DNA of 36,479 nt from a virus, in IMG/VR virus record IMGVR_UViG_3300042559_001123, positions 1 through 36,479 of that record; one strand, written 5' to 3'. This document shows positions 1 through 7,400 of the stretch, in pieces; the stretch's first letter is position 1, and every line of letters begins with the position of its first letter. Below the pieces are notes generated by a model. That model did no database searches. It worked only from the letters and a program-made list of their open reading frames with translations, and had not been told where the DNA came from. A program made the translations under genes and the position numbers.

Positions 1-28
1 CATGCCATGACGCGCCGGTGCTGGGCAT
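1..28 (-). CDS. int: Integrase N-terminal codons, continuing from the right end of the window
   Basis: If base 36479 is joined to base 1, the integrase reading frame that runs off the right end stays open through these bases to an ATG at 28-26. The added N-terminus is MPSTGASWHVKTAAKYR, followed by the VLSPKFDPSKDRW stretch encoded at the right end. The total becomes 1038 nt, exactly 346 codons. An AAAGGA-like ribosome site lies about 11 nt upstream of the ATG. The reading is direct from sequence; the circular join itself is inferred. Without the join the gene would have to start at an internal GTG (36456). Confidence 0.8.
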
Positions 29-94
29 TTGCTTGCCGATCCTTTGCTGGAGATGGTTTGCGGTCTGGTGTGCATACAGAGGGGAAACCCTAAA

Positions 95-190
95 AAAGAG
101 CGGAGGGGGTGGGATTCGAACCCACTTTTTCTATCTGTAAAGTGTCACCAAAATGACCCTCGGTGACAAACCCACAAATCGACCCACACC
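95..190 (-). other. Putative attP: tRNA-Ser-like 3' end plus flanking repeats
   Basis: Read on the minus strand, 125-101 is a T-arm (stem GTGGG, loop TTCGAAT, stem CCCAC) followed by the acceptor strand CCCCTCC and a G discriminator. This is the 3' end of a tRNA gene whose 5' strand would be GGAGGGG, which best fits tRNA-Ser. No anticodon or D arm follows, so it is a fragment. Next to it, 133-156 holds an inverted repeat GTCACC-N12-GGTGAC. The hexamer ACCCAC (GTGGGT on minus) occurs three times between 120 and 190. The position about 75 bp upstream of the integrase start fits an attP with the crossover in the tRNA part and arm sites beside it. Arm-site roles are inferred. Confidence 0.75.
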
Positions 191-192
191 CC

Positions 193-732
193 CTATGAGG
201 TCAGAATGTATGGGAAGGTCGAGACCTTGTGCCGCTTCATCTCGCCGTCGAGGAGGGCATAGAACGAACCCCATTGGGTTGGAGGAATTGTCTGGCAACC
301 CTCCGAGGAGGTAGTGCTGTTCCCTCCCCTGTGCAGGTTAATGGCGATGCCGTCAGATATCTCGGTCTCTCCGTCACGCCGCACCGGCAACGCTTCGCCT
401 CGGGTCGCCGGTCGAAAAGCGGGATACGGGTTGCCTCGGGAAATGCCGTGCATCCCGCGCCGGTATGGGTAGACCCCTTCGATGAGTGAAGCGATCCCTT
501 TGCGAGTCACCGATGGGTCGGTGTTGCCGTTGAATGCCGCACAGACCGGCGAGAGTGACCAAACAAAAATCGCATCATCATAGATGCCTCGGTCGTTTTT
601 GGCAGGGTCTCCCATGCTCTGGCAGTAATACCCGCGAATGCCGACAACCACCACAGGATCGATGACATTGTGTCGGCGGATGATTTTCTCGACCTCGGAT
701 GAAGCGAGGCGAGGTCTATTTGGAGGAAGCAT
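193..732 (-). CDS. Putative endolysin, L,D-transpeptidase/peptidase-like
   Basis: A 179-residue protein without a signal peptide or membrane segment, last gene of the lysis cassette. The segment INLHRGGNSTTSSEGCQT near residues 132-149 contains a His-Gly-like and Ser-x-Gly-Cys arrangement. This resembles the HG...SxGC signature of YkuD-type L,D-transpeptidases, in which the cysteine is catalytic. Together with its place behind a holin-like and a spanin-like gene, this suggests a peptidoglycan-cleaving endolysin. It starts inside the end of the holin-like gene (17-nt overlap), so the two are probably translationally coupled. The enzyme class is tentative; the lysis role rests partly on context. 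Confidence 0.55.
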   Translation of the reverse strand: MLPPNRPRLASSEVEKIIRRHNVIDPVVVVGIRGYYCQSMGDPAKNDRGIYDDAIFVWSLSPVCAAFNGNTDPSVTRKGIASLIEGVYPYRRGMHGISRGNPYPAFRPATRGEALPVRRDGETEISDGIAINLHRGGNSTTSSEGCQTIPPTQWGSFYALLDGEMKRHKVSTFPYILTS

Positions 733-886
733 CCCGAGCGACTATCAAGCCCCAACCGGCGGTGAGCGATGTCACCAGAACCCCGAGATCGGGAAGAGTG
801 CCGGTGGCGAGATATTCCTTCGCGCCGGTGGCGATTGCCACAACAAGAGTGAGGATTCCGAGGATCGTTGTTTTTGGGTCTTTCAT
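716..886 (-). CDS. Small holin-like membrane protein
   Basis: A 56-residue ORF beginning MKDPKTTILGILTLVVAIA. It has two hydrophobic stretches, at about residues 7-22 and 31-50, and a charged tail ending ARDASSK. The size and topology are those of a small two-segment holin. A good ribosome site (AAAGGA, 7-8 nt before the ATG) supports this start. The start overlaps the stop of the upstream lipoprotein gene as ATGA, and the 3' end overlaps the endolysin by 17 nt. It would make the membrane lesion that releases or activates the endolysin. I have not matched it to a named holin family beyond general resemblance. Confidence 0.65.
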   Translation of the reverse strand: MKDPKTTILGILTLVVAIATGAKEYLATGTLPDLGVLVTSLTAGWGLIVARDASSK

Positions 887-1050
887 TTTTTCAGTCCTTT
901 CAGTTCGGGGAGTTCGTACGAGAACCGCCCGTAGTCGGTTTCAAGCGTGAAGCGAGGTGTACCCACACCCGCGCAAGAAGAAAGAAGCAGAGTGCCGATG
1001 GCGGCGAAAAGAATTGTGAGGATTAGTGCGGCAGTCTTTCTCGGTTTCAT
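883..1050 (-). CDS. Rz1-like outer-membrane spanin lipoprotein
   Basis: A 55-residue ORF starting MKPRKTAALILTILFAAIG. It has a positively charged N-terminus, a hydrophobic core and a lipobox LSSC at residues 23-26, so it is a very likely lipoprotein with a mature part of only about 30 residues. It starts in a TCAT/ATGA overlap with the upstream membrane/coiled-coil gene and ends in an ATGA overlap with the holin-like gene. A short lipoprotein directly after a one-TM coiled-coil protein is the o-spanin arrangement, implying a Gram-negative host. The mature part is less proline-rich than classical Rz1. A near-copy of the AGGTGT-N4-ACACCT palindrome lies inside the gene (955-970). Confidence 0.65.
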   Translation of the reverse strand: MKPRKTAALILTILFAAIGTLLLSSCAGVGTPRFTLETDYGRFSYELPELKGLKK

Positions 1051-1331
1051 TGGAGTTTGCGTTCTACCCGTTCCATGACCACCGAGTTTCGCGAAATGGT
1101 TTCATGGGCGGTTTTGACCAACTCGGTGATCTCCTTGTTTGCAGTCTTTAAATGCTGAATGAACTCATCGTTCTGCTCACGCATTTCACCTCGGATGCTT
1201 TTGACCTCGGCGGCAAAATATCTAAACAGGAAGGTGGAGAAAATAACGCCGATGAACAGCAAGGCGACAAACATCCACCGATCAGATTGCTGTGCCGCAT
1301 ATGAGATGGTTTCAAGGGCTTTTCCGTTCAT
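1047..1331 (-). CDS. Membrane-anchored coiled-coil protein, Rz/i-spanin-like
   Basis: A 94-residue protein, MNGKALETISYAAQQSDRWM at the start, with one strong membrane segment at about residues 20-40 (FVALLFIGVIFSTFLFRYF). It continues in a long charged helix with heptad-like spacing to the C-terminus. One N-terminal TM plus an external coiled coil is the layout of inner-membrane spanins, and the following gene encodes a small lipoprotein. An upstream TTG (1376) in the same frame is possible, but that would overlap the preceding gene by about 40 nt. Alternatively it could be the holin or a holin regulator. Confidence 0.55.
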   Translation of the reverse strand: MNGKALETISYAAQQSDRWMFVALLFIGVIFSTFLFRYFAAEVKSIRGEMREQNDEFIQHLKTANKEITELVKTAHETISRNSVVMERVERKLQ

Positions 1332-1335
1332 TGGT

Positions 1336-1842
1336 TTAATCGATAAATCTCCAAGAAAACCATGTGTTAAAATCAAAAGAATTTGTGACGCTTTGGATAA
1401 GAGGGGCGGCAGTTGACCAGTTCCCGTAGTGGCGCATATTTAAAACATCGCCAGCAAGCAGTCGGTAGGTGGTGGACAAGCACAAAGAGTAAGATTGAGC
1501 AGATGCACAAACCGCAGATTGGCTAATGAGTGCTTGCTCTGCTGTGGGGGCGCGCAAAATATCAATCGAAATTACTTTGTTATTCGCCGCATTCCATGAT
1601 CCGCCATTTGGCGCAACGGAAACATGGAGTTCCAATTGGTAAAGACCTGCTTGGACAACATTAAAATCCGTCGATCCTGCCACTTGGGTAATGTATCCAT
1701 TCGGATTGCTCCCTGTGGCGACTTGGTCAAATGGAATATCTGTGTTGCCATTTACCGATGTAAGATCGGTGATCCTGTAATAAGTTGCATGAAAGACAGC
1801 AGGGATGCCGCCGCCGCCGCCAAGTGGAGTGAAGATTCCCAT
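1336..1842 (-). CDS. C1q/TNF-like tail fibre or receptor-binding tip protein
   Basis: A 168-residue, beta-rich protein starting MGIFTPLGGGGGIPAVFHAT. From about residue 18 the pattern (ATYYRITDLTSVNGNTDIPF, a central GLYQLELHVSV strand, and a C-terminal FDFNTWFSWRFID) looks like a single C1q/TNF-type jelly-roll head. Such domains form trimers at the tips of phage fibres and bind surface receptors. It ends four bases before the start of the spanin-like gene and begins four bases after the stop of the upstream gene, so it belongs to the fibre operon. Fold assignment is by pattern only. Confidence 0.5.
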   Translation of the reverse strand: MGIFTPLGGGGGIPAVFHATYYRITDLTSVNGNTDIPFDQVATGSNPNGYITQVAGSTDFNVVQAGLYQLELHVSVAPNGGSWNAANNKVISIDILRAPTAEQALISQSAVCASAQSYSLCLSTTYRLLAGDVLNMRHYGNWSTAAPLIQSVTNSFDFNTWFSWRFID

Positions 1843-1846
1843 AAGA

Positions 1847-2143
1847 TTATCCTTGGAGAGCGTAAAAAGTTTTGCCCCCCGCCGAGCAAATAATGTTTAC
1901 CACACCACTTGGTATAAAACCTTCCTCGGCTACATACCCGCCGCCACCGGCAAGAAGGCGAATGCCTGTGCCTACGCTCGGGGTAACCCCCACACCGAGC
2001 CACATATCGGTGTCCGATGTGTTTTGAACAAGAAGGTAGCTTCGTTTTGTATTTGCAAAGACCTGTTGCGAAGTTGCCGCCGTGGTAATTGTTAAAGTTG
2101 ATGCCGGTGTAACCGGCGCAGAGTTTTCAGCAAAAATTGGCAT
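1847..2143 (-). CDS. Small beta-rich phage structural protein
   Basis: A 98-residue protein with no membrane segment or signal. It is rich in Thr, Ser and Val, with alternating patterns such as LTITTAATSQQVF and SYLLVQNTSDTDMWLGVGV, and has a glycine run LLAGGGGYVAEEG. Similar small all-beta proteins are common among phage fibre and head-decoration genes, but I cannot assign a family. The start is well supported: GGAGG lies 9 nt upstream of the ATG. The upstream small gene stops two bases before this ATG. Confidence 0.55.
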   Translation of the reverse strand: MPIFAENSAPVTPASTLTITTAATSQQVFANTKRSYLLVQNTSDTDMWLGVGVTPSVGTGIRLLAGGGGYVAEEGFIPSGVVNIICSAGGKTFYALQG

Positions 2144-2145
2144 AA

Positions 2146-2292
2146 TTATTTGCCTCCTTCGGGTTCGGGTTCGGGTTCGGGTTCGGGTTCAGATTGAGGA
2201 GCAATTTGAGTTGTGTCATCAAATTCGCCATTTTGATCGAGCGTAGAAAGCGATGTTGTTTTCTCGCCTTGAAAGAAAGTAGAAATCATCAT
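2146..2292 (-). CDS. Small protein with a Glu-Pro repeat tail
   Basis: A 47-48 residue ORF; two adjacent in-frame ATGs (2292 and 2289) are possible. The N-terminal part reads MISTFFQGEKTTSLSTLD. The C-terminus is a run of alternating Glu-Pro (EPEPEPEPEPE) before GGK. The run is encoded by five perfect GGGTTC hexamers at 2161-2190. No function is known to me. Its neighbour on the upstream side also ends in an acidic proline repeat, suggesting both are flexible fibre or spacer proteins. It lies in the fibre operon with good spacing and supplies the ribosome site for the next gene. Confidence 0.5.
   Translation of the reverse strand: MMISTFFQGEKTTSLSTLDQNGEFDDTTQIAPQSEPEPEPEPEPEGGK
2161..2190. 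repeat. GGGTTC hexanucleotide tandem repeat (5 copies)
   Basis: Five perfect copies of GGGTTC encode the alternating Pro-Glu tail of the small 2146-2292 gene. A multiple-of-three unit lets the array change length without a frameshift. Confidence 0.9.
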
Positions 2293-2313
2293 AGGGTTAT
2301 AGTGTTTATTGGT

Positions 2314-2589
2314 TTATATTGCTGGCTCGGGCGCAGGGTCTGGCTCGGGCGCAGGGTCTGGCTCGGGCGCAGGGTCTGGCTCGGGCGCAGGGTCTGGCTC
2401 GGGCGCAGGGTCTGGCGTTGGGATGTATGGTAGCGTTGGGTTGCTTTGCGCCCAAAGGTCATACACATTGCGCCAACCTCCCGAAATGTCTTCGCCTATC
2501 AATTCAATGTAAACATCCCCATCTTCAAGAGTGGAAGCTACAACTGCATTGTTTTCTTCAGAAGTATAAATAGCAGAAATAATTGTCAT
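2314..2589 (-). CDS. Fibre-operon protein with PDPAPE repeat tail
   Basis: A 91-residue protein. Residues 1-55 form a compact acidic domain (MTIISAIYTSEENNAVVAST, then VYIELIGEDISGG). The stretch LWAQSNPTLPYIP leads into five tandem PDPAPE units that end the protein. The repeat should be an extended, acidic polyproline-like rod. It starts in an ATGA overlap with the stop of the long tail-fibre gene, so the two are translationally coupled. It may be a fibre chaperone or spacer; I do not recognise a named family. Confidence 0.55.
   Translation of the reverse strand: MTIISAIYTSEENNAVVASTLEDGDVYIELIGEDISGGWRNVYDLWAQSNPTLPYIPTPDPAPEPDPAPEPDPAPEPDPAPEPDPAPEPAI
2324..2413. repeat. 18-bp tandem repeat (5 perfect copies)
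   Basis: Five head-to-tail perfect copies of GGCTCGGGCGCAGGGTCT (plus-strand reading) encode the PDPAPE units of the 2314-2589 protein. The perfection of the copies at DNA level suggests recent expansion. Confidence 0.95.
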
Positions 2590-4433
2590 TTGATTTCAGT
2601 AATACTAATTGATGACTTCAAAGTGTTCCCAAATTCATTGGATGTGTAACCATTCAATCGCAAATAATTTGCCGTAATTGCTTCATTGAGCTTGTAAATT
2701 CTTATCGTGTAAGCAACCGCAGTCATTGCAGTTGTCGTGTACCAAAATTCCAAAGGAACAACTACTTGCGCCGCCGCCACAGGGGCATAAGCCCGCACCG
2801 AGCAAAGAAGTGTTGTTCCAGCAAATAACGCACAACCGAAATGCATTACGGGGGCGGCGGAAAAGTTTCCTTGAAACCTTATTAACAATTTTGAGGAAGA
2901 TATCTTTTTGGTAAAAGACAAACTGACAATCTGTAGTCCAGTAGTGGCAAGTGGCGCAACGGAATACCCGTTTGCCGCCGAAACAAGTTGCAAATTCGTC
3001 GCAACTCGTCCCGAAATTAAGGAAGTTTGGAGTTGAATTGGAGTTCCTGTTGCAAGTTCGCGAAAAGTAATTGCGGAATCAGCAATCTTTGCGCCAGTAA
3101 CCGCATTATCAGCAATCTTGGCGGTCGTGACATTCGCATCAGCAATCTTGGCAGTCGTGACATTCGCATCAGCAATCTTGGCAGTCGTGACATTCGCATC
3201 AGCAATCTTTGCGCCAGTAACCGCATTATCAGCAATCTTGGCGGTCGTGACATTCGCATCAGCAATCTTGGCAGTCGTGACATTCGCATCAGCAATCTTG
3301 GCGGTTGTGACATTCGCATCAGCAATCTTTGCGCCAGTAACCGCATTATCAGCAATCTTGGCGGTCGTGACATTCGCATCAGCAATCTTGGCGGTCGTGA
3401 CATTCGCATCAGCAATCTTGGCGGTCGTGACATTCGCATCAGCAATCTTGGCAGTCGTGACATTCGCATCAGCAATCTTTGCGGTTGTGACATTCGCATC
3501 AGCAATCTTGGTGGTTGTGACTGCATCGGTTGCAAGTTTTGCAGTCGTGACAGCACCATCTTGAAGAGTAGTTGTTGATGGCAGTTGCCAAGAAACAATG
3601 CCAGCAGATGAGCCAAGTATGTATTGATCCGTTGCAGGGTTGCCGCCGATTTTTGCTGGGGTGACATTCGCATCAGCAATCTTGGCGGTTGTGACATTCG
3701 CATCAGCAATCTTTGCGCCAGTAACCGCATTATCAGCAATCTTGGCGGTTGTGACATTCGCATCAGCAATCTTGGTGGTTGTGACATTCGCATCAGCAAT
3801 CTTGGCAGTCGTGACATTCGCATCAGCAATCTTGGTGGTTGTGACTGCCCCTGTTCCAATGCGTGTATCGGTAATTGTTGGCAAAGGAACAAATTGAGGA
3901 GTCCCTCCTGCCGTGTTTGCCACCAGAAAATATGGGGACGCGCCGGTCGCGGATGCGCTTGAAGTAAACTTTATTTCGTTTGCGCTATTTGTTGTCAAAA
4001 CCGAGGAGGCAATCGGTAACAAGGGAGGTTGGTTTGCTCCTACATCTGCCATCCGTAGGGATTTCGTGACTCCTCGCATTACTTCCTGCACCAACATGGT
4101 GAGTCTGTCCAAGGCGCGTTCCATAATTGAAGCGGGGAACCTGTCTCCAGTTGTGAAAGAAACCAATTGGGTTTCGGGAAGATTGCGAGTGATGGAGATT
4201 TTTGTTGTTGTAGGAACAGGTAAAAAAATCGTCACGCTCCCTCCAATTGCGCTATTTGCTCCCGAGACAGAGTAATTGGTTCCAAGCACCAAAGTGGTCA
4301 GAACATTGGTGGACGAAAGAGTCTCAACTACCAAATCCGAATTGGTAAAAAACACATAAGGAAATGGACAAACTTGATTAGCGACATTTGTGCCAGAATA
4401 CAACGCTTGCGAACCTGTAGTTGAAATAGCCAT
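2586..4433 (-). CDS. Tail fibre protein with T7-type N-terminus and TTAKIADANV repeats
   Basis: A 615-residue protein starting MAISTTGSQALYSG. Residues 1-125 resemble the virion-attachment domain of T7-like tail fibres, including FTTGDRFPASIMERALDRLT. Two blocks of decapeptide repeats (TTAKIADANV and the variant TGAKIADNAV) follow at about residues 197-260 and 295-455, separated by a short non-repetitive piece. The remaining 150 residues form a beta-rich, receptor-side tip. Repeats of this kind form fibrous trimeric shafts. The start at 4433 is preferred because the upstream ATG at 4448 lies inside a palindrome. The palindrome ends two bases before this ATG and could act as an operator. Confidence 0.85.
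   Translation of the reverse strand: MAISTTGSQALYSGTNVANQVCPFPYVFFTNSDLVVETLSSTNVLTTLVLGTNYSVSGANSAIGGSVTIFLPVPTTTKISITRNLPETQLVSFTTGDRFPASIMERALDRLTMLVQEVMRGVTKSLRMADVGANQPPLLPIASSVLTTNSANEIKFTSSASATGASPYFLVANTAGGTPQFVPLPTITDTRIGTGAVTTTKIADANVTTAKIADANVTTTKIADANVTTAKIADNAVTGAKIADANVTTAKIADANVTPAKIGGNPATDQYILGSSAGIVSWQLPSTTTLQDGAVTTAKLATDAVTTTKIADANVTTAKIADANVTTAKIADANVTTAKIADANVTTAKIADANVTTAKIADNAVTGAKIADANVTTAKIADANVTTAKIADANVTTAKIADNAVTGAKIADANVTTAKIADANVTTAKIADANVTTAKIADNAVTGAKIADSAITFRELATGTPIQLQTSLISGRVATNLQLVSAANGYSVAPLATTGLQIVSLSFTKKISSSKLLIRFQGNFSAAPVMHFGCALFAGTTLLCSVRAYAPVAAAQVVVPLEFWYTTTAMTAVAYTIRIYKLNEAITANYLRLNGYTSNEFGNTLKSSISITEIK
3078..3835. repeat. 30-bp tandem repeat arrays in the tail fibre gene
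   Basis: The word TCAGCAATCTT recurs 21 times at 30-bp spacing, 15 times from 3078 and 6 times from about 3672. Most units read GCAGTCGTGACATTCGCA before it, while the variant GCGCCAGTAACCGCATTA recurs every 120 bp near 3091, 3211 and 3331. The array therefore has a second-order period of four units. Near-identity of the units points to recent duplication or conversion. Confidence 0.95.
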
Positions 4434-4434
4434 T

Positions 4435-4450
4435 GGGTGTACGCACACCT
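4435..4450. promoter_or_regulatory. Palindrome GGGTGT-ACGC-ACACCT at the fibre gene start
   Basis: This near-perfect palindrome lies two bases upstream of the tail fibre ATG. It differs by one base from the palindrome in the capsid leader, read on the opposite strand. It would overlap the ribosome-binding region, so a bound protein or a hairpin could block initiation. The role is inferred from position and recurrence. Confidence 0.55.
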
Positions 4451-4476
4451 ACCACACAGGGCATGGAGTGCAAGGG

Positions 4477-7400
4477 TTAATTTTCAAGGTTTTCTTTGGC
4501 GTTTTTGCCGAGGGTAAAAGCGTCTATTGCGATGTTGGAAAGCGATGTTGTCGCGGCAAGGTTTTGGTTGAAAAGACCCATGACTGATAGAATCGCTTGA
4601 AGGTCTTTCATCATGTCCTCAATGTCCCGTTCCCCGCTTAATGCGTCTGGCAGTTTCATCATGGCGCGGATCGCACGGGTCGGTGACAAGATCGATCCTG
4701 TCATGTTGTATTCACCGGCGGCGACATATGCTCCCTCCTCGATTGCCGCGCCGATAAAAGGGAGTCCGTAGAATGGTTCTGTTGCGGCGGCAAGCAACAT
4801 CCGCTTGACTGACCAATTGCGGTCATCGAACCACTCTTCATCCTCTTCATCTCGGGCGTCCCGCCATGCGTTGCGGATCAGAGAACTGAAAATAATGTTG
4901 AGCAAAAGCAGACCGGCAATCGTCCTCGTCGCTTCTCCTGCTGGTTTGTTGGCGGTGGCGTATGCCGCGAGAGCAAGGTTTTTCCTCGCCTCCGAGGCGA
5001 ATGCCCATCCTACCTTGGCGTAAGCGTTGGTTTGAGTTAGTTCAAAGATCGACCTCGCGCCCATGCGAGTTGGTTGCGCGAGGCGGTCGGTGGCGCGTTC
5101 CGCGACATTCCGCGCATACGCCCGAGCGTCTGGCTCGGTAAAACCCATCTTCTTGGCTTGCGTGAAGTGGTAGTCGAAAACAATTGCAAATGTACCGGCG
5201 GTCATCAGTCCATCGGTTCCCGATATGAGTCGCCCGATCCGAGCGACCTCGTATTTGAGCCGGTTGGGTTGTGTCGCGGCGAGACCCTCCAATGCTTGCT
5301 GGACAACCGGCGGCATCTCGCGGATGCGCCGTTGCACATATGGTGAGTTGAGTGCCTCCCCCCACCCGAGGTTGCCGGTGAGAAGTTTTGAAAGCCGCAC
5401 CACATAAGACCCTGTGGGCATCTCGGCGATTGCCGCCCCGAGTTGGGTGCTTTGAATAAGGAGAGTGCCGAGGCGACCAACAAGTGCCATTTGCGCCCCA
5501 CGCCCCGCCATGCCGGTGATCTGTTGGGAAAGGTCTAGTTGATTGCTGGCATCCCTGTTGCCTCCTTGTGCGAAGAGGTCAAGCCAGAGGTTCAGCACTT
5601 TCTTTGCTTCGATGCCGCCCTTTTCTTCGATGGCATTTTGCACCTCGCGATTTCGCAGGATGCCGTTCACCTCGGACAACATTGGCGCGTATGCCATCCA
5701 ATGTTCCATTTGCTTTGTGTGTGCGATGAATGTCTGGATTGCATCGCGGAACTGCGGCTCGGCGGTTGCAGTCCCACGGGTTCGCAATGATGACGGGTTG
5801 ATCGATGCCGCCGAAACTGGAACCCCTGTGACAGGGTCGTTAGTCATGCCCATTGGCGCGTTTTGTGGCGCGACAATGAGAGGAGAGTAGTTTTTGATTT
5901 GCGGAAGGTTGATCCCGTTAAGTTGCCGGTAAACGGAATTGATGCGTTGGTATTCTCGGTCGTAATTGTCGAGCAAGAATTGGCGAACCTCTTTTGCCTC
6001 GGGCGACAACGCGCCTTCGATCTTGTCGATGAATGCTTGGGTGTATCCCCATGCCGAAATGCGATTGCCGTTCTCGTCAAAGCGTCCTTCCATGTGACGC
6101 TTTCCATCGGATTGCATCCACATCATGGTCGCAGTCAGTCCTTCCAATTCGGAAAGTTTTAGACCATCGACCACCATGCTCATCTGCGACATATCCCATC
6201 GTAGGGATTCGCCATCGAGACGATTGCCACCGGCAAGGCGCGTGAACAGGGATTCGATTGCCTCGGTCTTGATCTGGATCGCATCCTCTTTCTGGTTGTC
6301 GGCGCGGCGTTGCAAATCTGAAACTCGGTTGGCGACCGCCGAGTTGTTTCCAAACAGCAAGCCGGTGAATTGATCCCATGACACAAGGTTGAAGAGTGCG
6401 TTTCGGAACTTTGCGCCGAGACCGGCGTCCGCCAGTTGCTTGTCTTTTCGCTTTGTCATGTCGCCGGTCTTGCCGGTCGATTGGATTGCCATGCGTTGCT
6501 CGGTTTCTCGTTGTTGACGCTTCGCAATTTCTTTTGCCCGATACTCGGCAAATCCTCGCGCCCATGTCTCTCGGAGTGCATCCACGGCGGTTGCGCGGCG
6601 GTTAGAATCCGCCCCGTTGTCTACTTTTGCGTAGCCGATCTTGCCGGTTGTTGGGTCGGTGTAGCCTTGGTATTTTGGTTTCCAGTTTCCAACCAGAGTG
6701 ACGAGTGCCGCCTCCTGCTTGAGTGCCGCTTCTTCCTCGGCGGATAGTTCGCCGGTCGCGAGTTTGTCATCGATTCCAGCAAGGTGTGCAGACACCTCCC
6801 TTGCGTTAAAGTCCCGCGCCTCTTTCAAGATTGCAAAGAGGTTCTGGATTTCCGCGCCGATGCCTTTTGGCTTTTCACCGGCCTTTGCCTTTTTGGGTTT
6901 GGCGCGTTCAAAAATGCGGTCAAGTTCGGTGTCGTATTCCTCGTTGAGGTATCGTTCCAGTTGCGCGTCTACCATCTCCACTCGTTTAACGAAGAAATCG
7001 GCAAGTGCCTTCTCACCGCCGCCAATCTTGGTGAGGGAGGAAAACCCTCCCACCTTTCCAATGACTTCCCTCGGAAGCACCTTGAGTAACCCGTCGAGTT
7101 CGGCGACTGCTTGGGCAAGTTTCTCGTATTTGACCTTCTCCCTGTAGACCGCATTGGATGCGACTCTCCGCGACTCAGAGACCTCGGAGACCTTGCGTTT
7201 CTCGGCGGCGACCTCCTGCTCTACTTGCTTCTTCCGTTCGGTGTACTTTTCGCGGATTCCCTTTTCAAGAATCTTTGCCCGATCCTTGGCATCGGCGTTG
7301 AGTTGTGCCTTGTCCTCGGAATCGATGGCATCCTCTATGCGGGAGGCGAATTGGACGGCATTGTCTTGGAGTGCGCTTTGCACCTCGGCGATCTCCTCGG

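Noticed and set aside
101-195. A complete tRNA gene at the left end
   Set aside because: Only the T-arm and 3' acceptor strand are present; there is no D arm, anticodon arm or 5' acceptor strand. The CTGTAAA seen on the plus strand is on the wrong strand to be its anticodon loop.
2104-2116. GCCGGTGTAACCGGC as a further regulatory palindrome
   Set aside because: GCCGGT and ACCGGC are very common words throughout this genome, so a short pairing of them is expected by chance.
3078-3835. Regular 30-bp repeats resembling a CRISPR array
   Set aside because: The units are contiguous without unique spacers and are in frame in a tail fibre gene, encoding TTAKIADANV-type decapeptides.
1336-4433. A diversity-generating retroelement like that of BPP-1
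   Set aside because: There is no reverse transcriptase gene and no template/variable repeat pair near the fibre genes.
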